From positions 1 to 64,000 of the forward strand of contig JANQJS010000059.1 in the NCBI GenBank assembly GCA_028281535.1: a DNA stretch of 64,000 nt, read 5' to 3'. Source of the DNA: Sedimentisphaerales bacterium. GTDB taxonomy: Bacteria; Planctomycetota; Phycisphaerae; Sedimentisphaerales; SM23-30. The stretch's first letter is position 1, and each line of letters begins with the position of its first letter. The notes below the pieces were generated by a model, which was given only the letters and a program-made list of their open reading frames with translations, made no database searches and was not told the origin of the DNA. A program made the translations under genes and the position numbers. This document shows, in pieces, positions 47,474-58,273 of this stretch.

Positions 47474-49399
47474 CTAAGCCGGTTTCATTGTAATATAGGG
47501 GATGTCTGACATTTCAGGTTTTTGCGTCGGAAGTTCAATTTTAAAAGTAGCTCCCTTACCAAGAATACTATCGACTTGAATCGAGCCGCCCATCATCTCT
47601 ACCAGTTCTTTCACGATTGCCAGGCCCAGACCAGTCCCAGAGTGTTGGCGTGTCATTGAACCATCAAGTTGCAAGAATTTTTCAAATATTTTTTCTTGAT
47701 CATCTTTTGATATCCCTGGACCCGTATCTGCAATTTTCATGATAAACCGTGATTCATCTAATAATGAAATATTGATATCGATGCGTCCATGTTTTGGTGT
47801 AAACTTAATCGCATTGCTCATCAGGTTAAAAAGTATTTGTTGGATTTTCCCTGGATCGGTTTCAACGAGTCCCATCGTTTCATCTACAAACAACTTGACC
47901 GTGAGGTTTTTTTCCATTGCCAGGGGTTTGGTAAAATTAACTAATGCATCAGCAATTTCACGCACGGAACTTTTTTCCCAATGGATTTCCATTTTTCCAG
48001 CTTCAATTTTTGCCAAGTCAAGCAAGTCATTAATAATGATTAAAAGCATTTTACCCGATTCGATCACATTTTTGACATATCGACTTTGTTTTTCATCTCC
48101 TTGCGAATCCGTTTTTTCTTTCAGGATTTCGCCAAATCCAATAATGGCATTAAGAGGCGTTCGTAATTCATGGGAAATATTTGCCAGGAATTCACTCTTA
48201 AGTTTATTGGCTTCGTAGAGGGCCATGTTTTTCTCAGCGAGTTTATCAATTTTTGTGTCCAGGGCCTGATTGGTTTGCCAAAGGTCATCCTGGATTTTTC
48301 GCAATCGTTTCAGCATATGCCCAAATGCTGTCGCTAGTTTTTCAAATTCATCTCCTGTTTTTATTTCAGAGGTGATTTTAATGGCTTGTTGCCAAGAGAC
48401 GGCTTGATTATCAAGATCAGGCTGACTGCTGATAATATTAGATTCCGTTAATAGGTCTGTGGCGTCACGTAAATTACGTACAGGGTGTAATATAAAACGC
48501 TGGGTGATCAAGTAAAAGGTGACCATCGCGCAAATGCTTGCCAAGATGCCACCCACGATAATAAAAACTCGATTAAATAATAATGTTGGCCCAATTTCCC
48601 CTTCGGGTAGTGTCACAGATATGACACCAACTAATTGGCCCTCATTAAATATTCTAGGTAGCGATTCTATCGCCGCAGTTTGTAAATCTGAAGTTGGTGT
48701 TGTCGGAGCGTTATGGCATCCACTGGTTAGACAATTTTTCGCAGCATAGATCGCACGTAAATATCGAGCTGTTTCATCGAATTGAAAAATTTTCGTTGTC
48801 TGAGGAGATTGTAAAATTTCTTTTATACCATTTTTCACAAAATTATCTGAGGTGATTTTGTCTAGTAATTCATCGATACTTTTTTGTTGTTTTATGGTAT
48901 TTTCGATTTGTTCTTGTTCATCTTCGGTTGATAAATTATTTTGAGGTAGTTGAGTGGATAGCACATTCAAGGTGTCTGGCAAGCTGATCCATTCTGTTAA
49001 TAATGATTCTTTGATATCATTATTTTCGTTTAAGCTGGTTTCCGTTGAGGTATTGGCTTGGCTGGGGGCAACAACATAAACGCCTTGAATTTGTTCTGTG
49101 GAGTTGTTGCGTTGTATAAATTCCCATTTTCCCGTTAAGACCTGTTCTTCATCATCGCTACTGAGAGCTAAGGGGGGATGTGTATTTGGTTGGTCAGGGT
49201 TCTTGATATTTTTGAAATGCCTGGCCAATAACTGTTGGGTTTCAGCTTGGGCGAGTTCCTGTTTGCCCTGCTCGACCAGTTTGTCCATCCAGCGATACGG
49301 CAGAATGAGAGCGGCGCCAATAATCAGAAAAACGGCCACGGCAAAGCCCAGACGGCATTTGGTGGCTAGAGAAATGGACATGCGATACCATTTAGCCAT
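47474..49399 (-). CDS. Membrane sensor histidine kinase with periplasmic CX3CH motif and HAMP domain
   Basis: 'FLANISHELRTPLNAIIGFGEIL', 'NLMSNAIKFTPKHGRI', 'DTGPGISKDDQEKIFEKF', 'GTGLGLAIVKELVEMMGG'; two TM segments flank a periplasmic region with CLTSGCH (48713-48733). Confidence 0.92.
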   Translation of the reverse strand: MAKWYRMSISLATKCRLGFAVAVFLIIGAALILPYRWMDKLVEQGKQELAQAETQQLLARHFKNIKNPDQPNTHPPLALSSDDEEQVLTGKWEFIQRNNSTEQIQGVYVVAPSQANTSTETSLNENNDIKESLLTEWISLPDTLNVLSTQLPQNNLSTEDEQEQIENTIKQQKSIDELLDKITSDNFVKNGIKEILQSPQTTKIFQFDETARYLRAIYAAKNCLTSGCHNAPTTPTSDLQTAAIESLPRIFNEGQLVGVISVTLPEGEIGPTLLFNRVFIIVGGILASICAMVTFYLITQRFILHPVRNLRDATDLLTESNIISSQPDLDNQAVSWQQAIKITSEIKTGDEFEKLATAFGHMLKRLRKIQDDLWQTNQALDTKIDKLAEKNMALYEANKLKSEFLANISHELRTPLNAIIGFGEILKEKTDSQGDEKQSRYVKNVIESGKMLLIIINDLLDLAKIEAGKMEIHWEKSSVREIADALVNFTKPLAMEKNLTVKLFVDETMGLVETDPGKIQQILFNLMSNAIKFTPKHGRIDINISLLDESRFIMKIADTGPGISKDDQEKIFEKFLQLDGSMTRQHSGTGLGLAIVKELVEMMGGSIQVDSILGKGATFKIELPTQKPEMSDIPYITMKPA

Positions 49400-49664
49400 G
49401 AAGGAGTTCCAAAAGCATTATTGTGACCTTCTTAAAACAGGGTGACATCATCATTAACTAATCAGTTTAAATTATCTGTAGCTCATTGGCAAGACATTAC
49501 TTATCGGTCCCTGTGGGGAGTTGACCTCGAGGGCGAGTAATGGTATACTCTTTGTTCTAAATAGATGTCATTTTTAGAGATAGGCTTCAAGTCGTCCTTT
49601 CTGTATTCCGATTTTAGAGATATGGAATTATTTCAATATGGCTTGATTATCTACGGAGACTGAT

Positions 49665-50648
49665 TTGTTAGCACAAAACCCCAAAGTTTCGATTGTGGTG
49701 CCTTTATACAATGAAGAAGAAAGTGTCACAGAGCTTGTTCAATCGATAGATCAGGTGATGAGTCAATCAGGTCTCACGTATGAAGTGATCTTAATTGATG
49801 ATGGCAGTGTGGACCAAACCGTTTCGATCTTAACGGAATTACAAAAAAAACATCAATTTGTCCGAATCGTCCAATTTCGCCGTAATTTTGGCCAAACGGC
49901 AGCCATGGCTGCTGGTTTTGATCATTCAACAGGTGAAGTGATTGTGCCATTGGATGGAGATTTGCAGAATGATCCAGCAGATATTCCTAAGATGGTTGCC
50001 AAATTGGATGAAGGGTATGACGTCGTGAGTGGTTGGAGAAAAAATCGTAAAGATACCTTGATCACGCGAAAAATTCCATCATGGATAGCCAATGCATTAA
50101 TTGGATATTTTACCGGCGTAAAGTTGCATGATTATGGTTGTACTCTCAAAGCCTATCGCCGGGAAGTTGTAGATCATATGCGGCTTTATGGTGAGATGCA
50201 TCGTTTTATACCAGCTTTAGCGAGTTGGACGGGTGCCAAAGTCACTGAAATGGTCGTAAATCATCGTCCCAGGATTTATGGAACAACAAAATATGGATTG
50301 ATGCGTACGTTTAAAGTGGTTTTAGATTTACTAACCGTGAAATTTTTAGGTTCTTTTAGTACCAAGCCTTTGCATATTTTTGGTGGGATTGGCATCGTGA
50401 CAGCTTTTGTGTCCTTGCTGTCTGGTCTGGCCGTTTTGTATAAAAAATATTTAAGCGACCCCAGCTTACCAATGAACCGAAATCCACTGCTAACATTAAC
50501 CGCTATGTTGATGTTGATGAGTGTGCAATTTTTACTCATGGGACTCATGGCTGAGATGATGGCGCGTACCTATCATGAATCTCAAGATAAACCGACCTAT
50601 GTTGTTCGGAAAGTGTTTGAGCCAACCCAAGCTGACCCAAAAGCATAA
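49665..50648 (+). CDS. Glycosyltransferase family 2, DPM1/GtrB-like with C-terminal TM helices
   Basis: 'VSIVVPLYNEEESVTELV', 'VILIDDGSVDQT', 'PLDGDLQNDPADIPKMV', C-terminal TM pair. Confidence 0.92.
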   Translation: MLAQNPKVSIVVPLYNEEESVTELVQSIDQVMSQSGLTYEVILIDDGSVDQTVSILTELQKKHQFVRIVQFRRNFGQTAAMAAGFDHSTGEVIVPLDGDLQNDPADIPKMVAKLDEGYDVVSGWRKNRKDTLITRKIPSWIANALIGYFTGVKLHDYGCTLKAYRREVVDHMRLYGEMHRFIPALASWTGAKVTEMVVNHRPRIYGTTKYGLMRTFKVVLDLLTVKFLGSFSTKPLHIFGGIGIVTAFVSLLSGLAVLYKKYLSDPSLPMNRNPLLTLTAMLMLMSVQFLLMGLMAEMMARTYHESQDKPTYVVRKVFEPTQADPKA

Positions 50649-50662
50649 GAGATGCCTCGTCA

Positions 50663-52804
50663 ATGCAAAAACGATCTTCAAAAAAAGAGTCACATCTTAA
50701 AAATGATCCTACACCTGAGTCTGCATTGAAATTGCCCTGGAAACGACTCGTTTCTGTTCTCATTCCTTTTGCCTTGGCCGCGATACCATTTATCTATGGC
50801 AAATATATTGAATTTAATACGCCAGGGGCGTTTGATGGTGCTTTGTATGTGTATGATGCCAATCAAGTTGTTCAAGGAAAGTTAATTGGCAAAGAGGTGG
50901 CTCCTACAGCACGGCCCGCAACATTATTAACCAATATGGTTGGGGTGTGGCTGTTTGGGTATTCAGAGCTTGGGCCAAAAGTTTTGCAGACACTGATGCA
51001 GATTGTCGCATTGATATTAATGTATATTACCTTGTGCCGAATTTATGGGAGATTTCCTGCAGCCATTGCATTGATTTTAGCGGCTTCTTTTTTAAGTTGC
51101 CCACCATTTGCCAAATATGGAAATGTCAAAGAACAATTTATGATTGCTTGTATGGTCATCTCTGTTTGTTCTTTGCTTCTTTGGCATAAAGGAGGATCGA
51201 TTGGGTGGCTTCTTGTTTCAGGCATATTTGCCGTGAATATTTGTTATTATAAGCCGACCGGGGCATCGGCGATTGTTGGCATGGCTGTTTATTTAATTCT
51301 TCAACCCTTATTTCGCTTGAGAACAATTAAGCAGTTCTTCTTAGATATAGGTGGCCTATTGTTAGGTGCGATCATTGGTGTCTTGCCATTATTTATATTA
51401 TTTGCATCGCATGGCCAATTAATTATGTTGTTGGGGAAAACGCCAGGTGGTCTTTCACTGATACGAGCTTTTAAAGAGAAGCCAGCGACTGCCGCTAAGC
51501 CAACATTAGGTGGGCGTTATATTAAGACAAGTCGTTCAGTGTCCAATTATGAAAGTCAATTTAATACTGTATTTAGGTATTACAAAAGTTTTATCGTTCC
51601 TATTGGAATGAGTTTGCTTGCGATTGGTTTTGGGCTTGTTGGTTCAATTCGTGCGATCCTTCTATATATTCGAGGCAAAAAGAAATCTGATGAACCACCA
51701 GATGAGGAAAAATCAGATTATCAATCAAGGTTATTTCATGGCAGCTTAATTCTGCTTTTTGGAATATGGTGGATTCTTGATATGTGCTTTATTTGGGTGT
51801 CACCAAGGAGCTATGTTGAGTATTATCTTCCATTGAATAGTTCCGCGGCGATGTTAACAGCATCTGCAGTGTGGCTTATGTCTAAAAGACAGTATGGAAT
51901 TCTCATTTTATTGGGAATGTGGTTTATCATTGAGCTTCTGTTTACTGGGCTGGCTCCTGTTTCAACTTTTCCTTATATTTCATTCGAATTTTCGCGGTTT
52001 GAGTCATTGGGATCTAGTTGGATCAAACATCTCATTATTTTTGCTTTAGCAATTACTGCGTTTTTTCTTTTAAAGCGAAAGTTGTCCACATTTCGTCCTG
52101 TCGTATTGGTCGTATTATGTTTGGTTTCAGCCTATTTTTTAAATACGGCAAATCTAGCTACGTTTCAAAAACGCTATGCAGATGTCCACCGCCAAAAGAG
52201 CCAAAATCACAATGCCATCTGGGTACAAATTTCAAAATTAATCAAGGATAACTCAACCCCTGAAGATTCAATATATGTTTGGGGGTGGTATCCAGGAATT
52301 TATGTTGAGTCACAAAGAGTGAGTGCCGCAAGACGACCAGCCTATAGCAATATGCATAGTGAGAAACCTGTTACTGTCGGAAGGCATGCGAATTCTCTCG
52401 TTCAGCAATTTGAGAAAAACAAACCAAAATTTATTGTTGATTCGCAAAAAATGCATTTTCCATTTTGGGATCATCCTGTTATGGATTTATGGCCACGATG
52501 GTCGGATTCTAAAAAGCGTTCCTTTAGTTTTAATTATGGTGCTGCTCAAGCTGTAAGGAAGAGTGTTTTTATGCATCCTGATGAATGGCAAGCCCATCAT
52601 AAGATTCGCTATGAGCATTTGAAACAGGTTGTTAAGCAATTATTGAAACGTAAGAAGCTGCCAAAAGAACAAGTGGAGAAACTTGCAGAGCAAGAGCAAC
52701 AAAGACATATGGCCATCAAACCATTAAGAGATTATATGATGAAGTATTACAAGCCTATTTCAAAGCCATCAGACCCGATGTTGGTTTTTCAACGGGTAAA
52801 ATAA
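50663..52804 (+). CDS. Polytopic membrane protein, GT39/PMT-like glycosyltransferase
   Basis: Many TM helices; 'FDGALYVYDANQVVQGKLIGKEVAPTARPATLLTNMVGVWLFGYSELGPKVLQTLMQ' early-loop layout. Confidence 0.7.
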   Translation: MQKRSSKKESHLKNDPTPESALKLPWKRLVSVLIPFALAAIPFIYGKYIEFNTPGAFDGALYVYDANQVVQGKLIGKEVAPTARPATLLTNMVGVWLFGYSELGPKVLQTLMQIVALILMYITLCRIYGRFPAAIALILAASFLSCPPFAKYGNVKEQFMIACMVISVCSLLLWHKGGSIGWLLVSGIFAVNICYYKPTGASAIVGMAVYLILQPLFRLRTIKQFFLDIGGLLLGAIIGVLPLFILFASHGQLIMLLGKTPGGLSLIRAFKEKPATAAKPTLGGRYIKTSRSVSNYESQFNTVFRYYKSFIVPIGMSLLAIGFGLVGSIRAILLYIRGKKKSDEPPDEEKSDYQSRLFHGSLILLFGIWWILDMCFIWVSPRSYVEYYLPLNSSAAMLTASAVWLMSKRQYGILILLGMWFIIELLFTGLAPVSTFPYISFEFSRFESLGSSWIKHLIIFALAITAFFLLKRKLSTFRPVVLVVLCLVSAYFLNTANLATFQKRYADVHRQKSQNHNAIWVQISKLIKDNSTPEDSIYVWGWYPGIYVESQRVSAARRPAYSNMHSEKPVTVGRHANSLVQQFEKNKPKFIVDSQKMHFPFWDHPVMDLWPRWSDSKKRSFSFNYGAAQAVRKSVFMHPDEWQAHHKIRYEHLKQVVKQLLKRKKLPKEQVEKLAEQEQQRHMAIKPLRDYMMKYYKPISKPSDPMLVFQRVK

Positions 52805-52866
52805 GTTCGTATAATGAGTATCGATGGCAATGTAATGTGAAGAATTGGATGGATCAAAAGTAAACG

Positions 52867-53976
52867 ATGAATGTTCTTATGCTAAATTATGAATTTCCAC
52901 CGATTGGAGGTGGAGCGAGTCCTGTGACTTTAGAATTGTCACGTCATTTAGTGAAATTGGGACATTCAGTCGACGTTATTACTATGCATTATAGTGATTT
53001 ACCGCGTCATGAAGTGATAGATGGGATTGACGTATACCGAACTGCTGCACTGAGAAAAGCTCCTGAAATTTGTCATACGCATGAAATGGCAACTTATATT
53101 CTGGGGGCGTTGCCAGCTTTATTCAAACTAATTAATCGTAAAAAATATGATGTGATTCATGCGCACTTTATTATTCCAACCGAGCCACTTGCTTTTCTCG
53201 CTAGCAAAATAAAAAATATCCCTTTTTTAGTAACGTGCCATGGCAGTGATGTGCCCGGGTATAATCCTGATCGATTTGGCTTGATGCATAAACTTTTATC
53301 GCCTGCCTGGAAGTTTTTAGCTCGGCAGGCACCTTTGTTAGTTTCTCCAAGTCAATCACTCAAAGACTTAATTCTGCAGCGGTGCCCCAAAGCCAGGGTT
53401 GAGGTTATTCCAAATGGTATTTATGGCAATATGTTTCAAGAGAAGGCCAAGCAGAATCGCATATTAATGTGTAGCCGGATTTTGCCCCGAAAAGGATTTC
53501 AATATGCCTTGGAAGCCATTAAAGAACTGAAAACCGATTGGCAAGTGGATGTGATTGGTGAGGGGCCTTATTTAGATGAGTTAAAAAATATCGTGGCTGA
53601 TAGTGATTTGGCTGTTACCTTCTGGGGGTGGTTAGATAAAGAAGATAAACAATTCAAAGAATTATATGAAACCAGTAGTATATTTATTTTCCCATCAGAA
53701 GCAGAAAATTTTCCCACGGTTCTTTTGGAAGCGATGTCTGCCTCAATGGCAATTATTTCTTCAAATGCTGGAGGGTGTCCCGAAGCTGTCGGAGATGCAG
53801 GCATATTAGTGCCGCCAAGAGATACTCAGGCGATCAAGAGAGAGCTAGTTACATTGCTACAATCGCAAGATATTAGAGTGGATTTGGCGCAAAAAGCCCG
53901 ATTGCGAGCAGAATCATTTGGCTGGGATGTTATTACAAAAAAATATATTGAAAAATATCAATCACTTATCAATTAA
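52867..53976 (+). CDS. Glycosyltransferase family 4
   Basis: 'YEFPPIGGGASPVTLELSRHLVKLGHSVDVIT', 'FIFPSEAENFPTVLLEAMSASMAIISSNAGG'. Confidence 0.92.
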   Translation: MNVLMLNYEFPPIGGGASPVTLELSRHLVKLGHSVDVITMHYSDLPRHEVIDGIDVYRTAALRKAPEICHTHEMATYILGALPALFKLINRKKYDVIHAHFIIPTEPLAFLASKIKNIPFLVTCHGSDVPGYNPDRFGLMHKLLSPAWKFLARQAPLLVSPSQSLKDLILQRCPKARVEVIPNGIYGNMFQEKAKQNRILMCSRILPRKGFQYALEAIKELKTDWQVDVIGEGPYLDELKNIVADSDLAVTFWGWLDKEDKQFKELYETSSIFIFPSEAENFPTVLLEAMSASMAIISSNAGGCPEAVGDAGILVPPRDTQAIKRELVTLLQSQDIRVDLAQKARLRAESFGWDVITKKYIEKYQSLIN

Positions 53977-53997
53977 GAGTAGCTTGTCAAAGTAAAC

Positions 53998-55110
53998 ATG
54001 ACGAACGTAACGAAACATCATCCAATAAAGGTCTGTTTTATTTCACCTAAAGCCTACCCCATTTTTAATCCAAAGATTGATGGTGTTTTTGGTGGTGCAG
54101 AAGTCGATCTATATTTACTTTCTCGTGAATTAGCAAAAGATAAAAACTTTCAAACCAGTGTGATTGTGGCAGATTATCATCAAGAGCCACAGGAAATCAT
54201 AGACCATGTTTATTTGATTCGTAGTGTGGATTTTAAGAAAAATCCTATGATAAATCTGATTAGACTGTGGAAAGCAATGAAACGGATTGAAGCAGATATT
54301 TATTTTATGGAATCGGCAACACTGGGGTGTGTTATTATATGTTTGTTTTGCCTGTGGCATAAAAAGAAATATATGTATCGTACAGCTAATGATGGCGAAT
54401 GTGATGGATCTTATATTAAAGAAAAAGGTATTGCTGGGAAATTGTTTCGCTGGACCATGCAAAAAACATCTGTTTTGGTAACCCAAAATGAAGAGAATGC
54501 CGAGCAGCTAGAGCGAACTGTTGGTGTCAGTCCTGTCGTCATCCGTAATGGAGGAGAAATACCTGAATTATCCATGTTGCCACGTGAATATGTGTTGTGG
54601 GTAGGTCGTAGTGCACATGTAAAACGGCCAGATCTTTACTTGGATTTGGCTCAGCAGTTTCCCAAGGAGTCATTTGTTGCGATATGTCCGCAAGGTACCT
54701 ACGATCATACGTATAAGCAACTCCAGCAGCGTGCAAGGTCGTTAGGGAATCTAAAATTCTTGACAGGCGTTCCATTCGAAAAAATTGACGACTATTTTTC
54801 AAAGGCAAAAGTGCTCGTAAATACCAGTGATTCGGAAGGGTTTCCAAACGTTTTTTTACAAGCGGCAAAATGTGCAACACCGATCTTGTCCTTAAATGTC
54901 AATCCTGATCAAATATTGACACAATATAAATTTGGATTGTTTGCTCAAGGCGATATGGAGCTAATGAAACAACAACTAGAATCTTTATTGAATCCTGCGG
55001 TCGTAGAGGACATGGGTCGTAATGGATATCATTATGCGAAAGAGCATCATGATATTAAGAAGATTACCGAACAATATAAAACCATTTTCAATAAGGAGTT
55101 TGGCCATTAA
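53998..55110 (+). CDS. Glycosyltransferase family 4 (tandem paralog A)
   Basis: 'FGGAEVDLYLLSRELAKD', 'VLWVGRSAHVKRPDLYLDLAQQF', 'VLVNTSDSEGFPNVFLQAAKCATPILSLNVNPD'. Confidence 0.88.
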   Translation: MTNVTKHHPIKVCFISPKAYPIFNPKIDGVFGGAEVDLYLLSRELAKDKNFQTSVIVADYHQEPQEIIDHVYLIRSVDFKKNPMINLIRLWKAMKRIEADIYFMESATLGCVIICLFCLWHKKKYMYRTANDGECDGSYIKEKGIAGKLFRWTMQKTSVLVTQNEENAEQLERTVGVSPVVIRNGGEIPELSMLPREYVLWVGRSAHVKRPDLYLDLAQQFPKESFVAICPQGTYDHTYKQLQQRARSLGNLKFLTGVPFEKIDDYFSKAKVLVNTSDSEGFPNVFLQAAKCATPILSLNVNPDQILTQYKFGLFAQGDMELMKQQLESLLNPAVVEDMGRNGYHYAKEHHDIKKITEQYKTIFNKEFGH

Positions 55111-55118
55111 GTTTCGCT

Positions 55119-56222
55119 ATGGATCCTCAAGAAATCAGACAAATTAGAATATGCTTTATCTCATTGAGAGCCTATCCATTGTTTAATTCCCAGGTGCATG
55201 CAAACTTTGGTGGCGCAGAAGTGGATCTCTATCATATTGCTACGGAGCTTGCCAAAGATCCAGACTATGATGTCCATATGGTTGTCGGAGATTATGGTCA
55301 GCCACAAATTGAAAAGATAGAAGATGTAACGTTGCATAAAAGTTTGGATGTAAATAAAAATCTATTTATGCAAGCCTCTCGCATCTGGTCTGCTCTTCGT
55401 AGAGCCGATGCTGAAATTTATATGACTAAATTACTGTCACTAGCAACTGTGTTATTCGCTCTCTTTTGCAAAATAAATAAGCGTGTTTTTCTTTATCGAA
55501 CAGCCCACACCCATGAATGCGATGGTACCTATTTTAAAGAAAATCCATTGCGTGCTCTTGCGGTAAGATGGGCATTACGTCAAGCTAATACGATCTGGAC
55601 TCAAAACGAAACGGATTCAGGCTATTTAAAACAAACCATGGATTTGCCATCCATCCATATTCGAAATGCACACCGATTGCCATCAGATGAATTGCAACCA
55701 CGAAAGTTTATTTTGTGGGTAGGGCGATTTGTGGCGATGAAGCGGCCAGAGAAGTATTTAGAGATGGCACGGGCGTACCCAGAGCTACAGTTCAAAATGG
55801 TGTGCCAGGCTCCTCCAGATGCTCAAGGGTTTGAAGCGTTTAAAAATGAAGCAAGCCAAATTCCCAATCTAACATTATTGCCATTTTTACCATATCAGCA
55901 AATGGAAGAAACATTTAAGCAGGCGGCCCTATTTGTATCGACAAGTGTGGCTGAAGGATTTCCAAACACCTTTATACAAGCTTGTAAATACCGTGTTCCA
56001 ATCTTATCCCTTAAAGTGAATCCTGATCAATTCTTGGACAAGAATAATTGTGGCTTTTGTGCTAAAGATGACTGGGATTTATTTTGTCGGTTATTTAAGG
56101 AATTATTGGATGAAAAGAGATGCTGTGAGTTGGGTCAGAATGGTCTTCAGTATGTCGATGCGTATCACAATATCGAAAAAATTATTGAGCAGTATAAAGT
56201 GAATTTTAAACAATATGTTTAA
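55119..56222 (+). CDS. Glycosyltransferase family 4 (tandem paralog B)
   Basis: 'FGGAEVDLYHIATELAKD', 'ILWVGRFVAMKRPEKYLEMARAY', 'LFVSTSVAEGFPNTFIQACKYRVPILSLKVNPD'. Confidence 0.88.
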   Translation: MDPQEIRQIRICFISLRAYPLFNSQVHANFGGAEVDLYHIATELAKDPDYDVHMVVGDYGQPQIEKIEDVTLHKSLDVNKNLFMQASRIWSALRRADAEIYMTKLLSLATVLFALFCKINKRVFLYRTAHTHECDGTYFKENPLRALAVRWALRQANTIWTQNETDSGYLKQTMDLPSIHIRNAHRLPSDELQPRKFILWVGRFVAMKRPEKYLEMARAYPELQFKMVCQAPPDAQGFEAFKNEASQIPNLTLLPFLPYQQMEETFKQAALFVSTSVAEGFPNTFIQACKYRVPILSLKVNPDQFLDKNNCGFCAKDDWDLFCRLFKELLDEKRCCELGQNGLQYVDAYHNIEKIIEQYKVNFKQYV

Positions 56223-56258
56223 TTAAAATTCAATTGTTGGGCTCACAATAGTTGTAAG

Positions 56259-57263
56259 TTATTTTCGTGGTGGGCGTTTTACAGTGTGATACATTGGTAG
56301 TATTCGCAATGTTTTTGAAATGGTCATTAAAATAAGTTCAGTACTTCGTGGGAATGTTGCGAGCAAATTTATCAGTAAACGGTACCCTGGTGGCAAAATG
56401 GTTTTAAAACGTCGGTTTAGATCTTTGACATAAATAGCGTGCTCATGTCGAAATAAGTAACCTCGGATTAGTCGTTGGATTCTATTTTTCATGCATCGTT
56501 CTACTGGGCCAAAGCGATCTGTATTTTTGGCTAGCTCGATCACTCTGGCAACGTTATCAGCTGTGGCATCAAATTGTTTTTTATAGTCAATTTCGTTCAT
56601 TGTGCTGCCAGGTCGTTGAAGATGGTACACGGAAATAGGTTCACATATAAAGCCTATTTGTGGATAGGATAAAGCGATCCGATTCCACATGTCTGCATCT
56701 TCACCACTAGGGATTTTGCCAAATAAGCCCACTTTTTTGAAGCAGGAGTGATGAATCATCATACTATTTGAATTACCCATTGCATCAAAACGATAAGCGT
56801 CATAAAAATCATCAAAATAGTCTTTGCCATTTAATAGCTTTTTTAATAGTTTTGTTGAGCACTTAATGCTTTTGCGATCATCTTCTTTTCGATAGCTATA
56901 AAGATTAGATGAGCTCCACTTTAAATGTGGGTTGCGTTTCAGTAAATCTACATGTAATTCCAAAAAGTTGTTGAGCCATTCGTCGTCACCATCTAAAAAG
57001 GCGATCCAGTCGTGTTGGGCTGCTTCGATGCCCCGATTTCGTGCAATGCCAGCTCCTTGATTGTCCTGATAGATATATTGAACTGTCTCAGGAAATTGTT
57101 TAACAATGTTAGCGGTGTTGTCTGTGGAACCATCATCAACGACGATGATTTCACTCGCAGGATATGTTTGGGCTAATACGCATTCGATGGCTCGTGCGAT
57201 ATAATTCTCTATATTATACGCTGGTATAATTACACTGACTTTTAGAGGTATTTCTTGAGTCAT
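56259..57263 (-). CDS. Glycosyltransferase family 2
   Basis: 'VSVIIPAYNIENYIARAIECVLAQTYPASEIIVVDDGSTDNTANIV', 'FLDGDDEW'. Confidence 0.92.
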   Translation of the reverse strand: MTQEIPLKVSVIIPAYNIENYIARAIECVLAQTYPASEIIVVDDGSTDNTANIVKQFPETVQYIYQDNQGAGIARNRGIEAAQHDWIAFLDGDDEWLNNFLELHVDLLKRNPHLKWSSSNLYSYRKEDDRKSIKCSTKLLKKLLNGKDYFDDFYDAYRFDAMGNSNSMMIHHSCFKKVGLFGKIPSGEDADMWNRIALSYPQIGFICEPISVYHLQRPGSTMNEIDYKKQFDATADNVARVIELAKNTDRFGPVERCMKNRIQRLIRGYLFRHEHAIYVKDLNRRFKTILPPGYRLLINLLATFPRSTELILMTISKTLRILPMYHTVKRPPRK

Positions 57264-57265
57264 AT

Positions 57266-58273
57266 TTACTTGCTTGGCCTACGAATGATTTTTTTTCGTA
57301 AATTAAAATAGCGAACAAAACGCGAAATCATATGGCAAGTATTTGCCGTCGCTTTAGGAAAAATGATTAATAGCCGGATAAACAAAACAAAGTGACTGGG
57401 TAATAAATAGCCAAAATTCTTGAATATCTTACGTATTTCTTGCGGGTCGTTATCAAATAGTAAACTGCGTGTCCATCGTTTCGCTTGACGTTGCAGTACC
57501 TTTTCGTAATCTTTTCTGCGATCAAATGCTTCAGATAGTTTTAGATGCCGCTGTGCTAATTCGATGAGAAGGTCGATTTTTTTTTGAACCTGGGTAATAC
57601 TGTTCGCAATATTCATATGGTACGTGGCTAGTGGCTGACTAATAAAACCAATCGGATATCGACGATAGGCAATCCGATACCATAGATCAATATCATTCCC
57701 TCTTAGTTGGCCAGGGCGAAATAATCCCGCTTCAATTAAGATGTCTTTACGGATCAGCATGGTCCCAGTCCAGCCGCAACCGCCTTGAAGTGGATATGTC
57801 AAATAGTCTTCGAAATATTCCTTGCCTTCCAAAGCCTTGTCGATGAGTTTGATGGGGGCATTGGGGCCTTGACGATTATCGGCACAGAGGCAATTCGTGA
57901 AATTTGCCGTAGTCCAGACCAGTTGAGGATGCCGTTTCAGATGATCAATTTGCAAAGCAAGTTTTTCTGGAATCCATTCATCGTCACCATCTAAAAAGGC
58001 GATCCAGTTATATTTTGCGGCTTCAATGCCACGATTACGTGCAACACTTGCGCCTTGGTTCTCCTGGTAGATATAGTGAACATGATCAGAAAATGTTTTT
58101 ACAATCTCGGCAGTATTGTCCGTGGAGCCATCATCAACCACAATGATTTCATCAGCAGGCAGAGTTTGATCAATGACACTTTTTAGCGTTCGGTCTAAAT
58201 GCTTTCCATTATTGTAGGCTGGAATAACCACGCTAATCTGGTAGTGTTCATTATTTTGGTGTTGATTCATCAA
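57266..58273 (-). CDS. Glycosyltransferase family 2 (paralog of 56259..57263)
   Basis: 'ISVVIPAYNNGKHLDRTLKSVIDQTLPADEIIVVDDGSTDNTAEIV', 'FLDGDDEW'. Confidence 0.92.
   Translation of the reverse strand: MMNQHQNNEHYQISVVIPAYNNGKHLDRTLKSVIDQTLPADEIIVVDDGSTDNTAEIVKTFSDHVHYIYQENQGASVARNRGIEAAKYNWIAFLDGDDEWIPEKLALQIDHLKRHPQLVWTTANFTNCLCADNRQGPNAPIKLIDKALEGKEYFEDYLTYPLQGGCGWTGTMLIRKDILIEAGLFRPGQLRGNDIDLWYRIAYRRYPIGFISQPLATYHMNIANSITQVQKKIDLLIELAQRHLKLSEAFDRRKDYEKVLQRQAKRWTRSLLFDNDPQEIRKIFKNFGYLLPSHFVLFIRLLIIFPKATANTCHMISRFVRYFNLRKKIIRRPSK

Noticed and set aside
47739-48218. Plus-strand ORF of 159 aa
   Set aside because: Antisense to the conserved kinase domain of 47474..49399; no independent support.
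54130-54880. Minus-strand ORFs 54130..54486 and 54539..54880
   Set aside because: Antisense to a clear GT4 gene.
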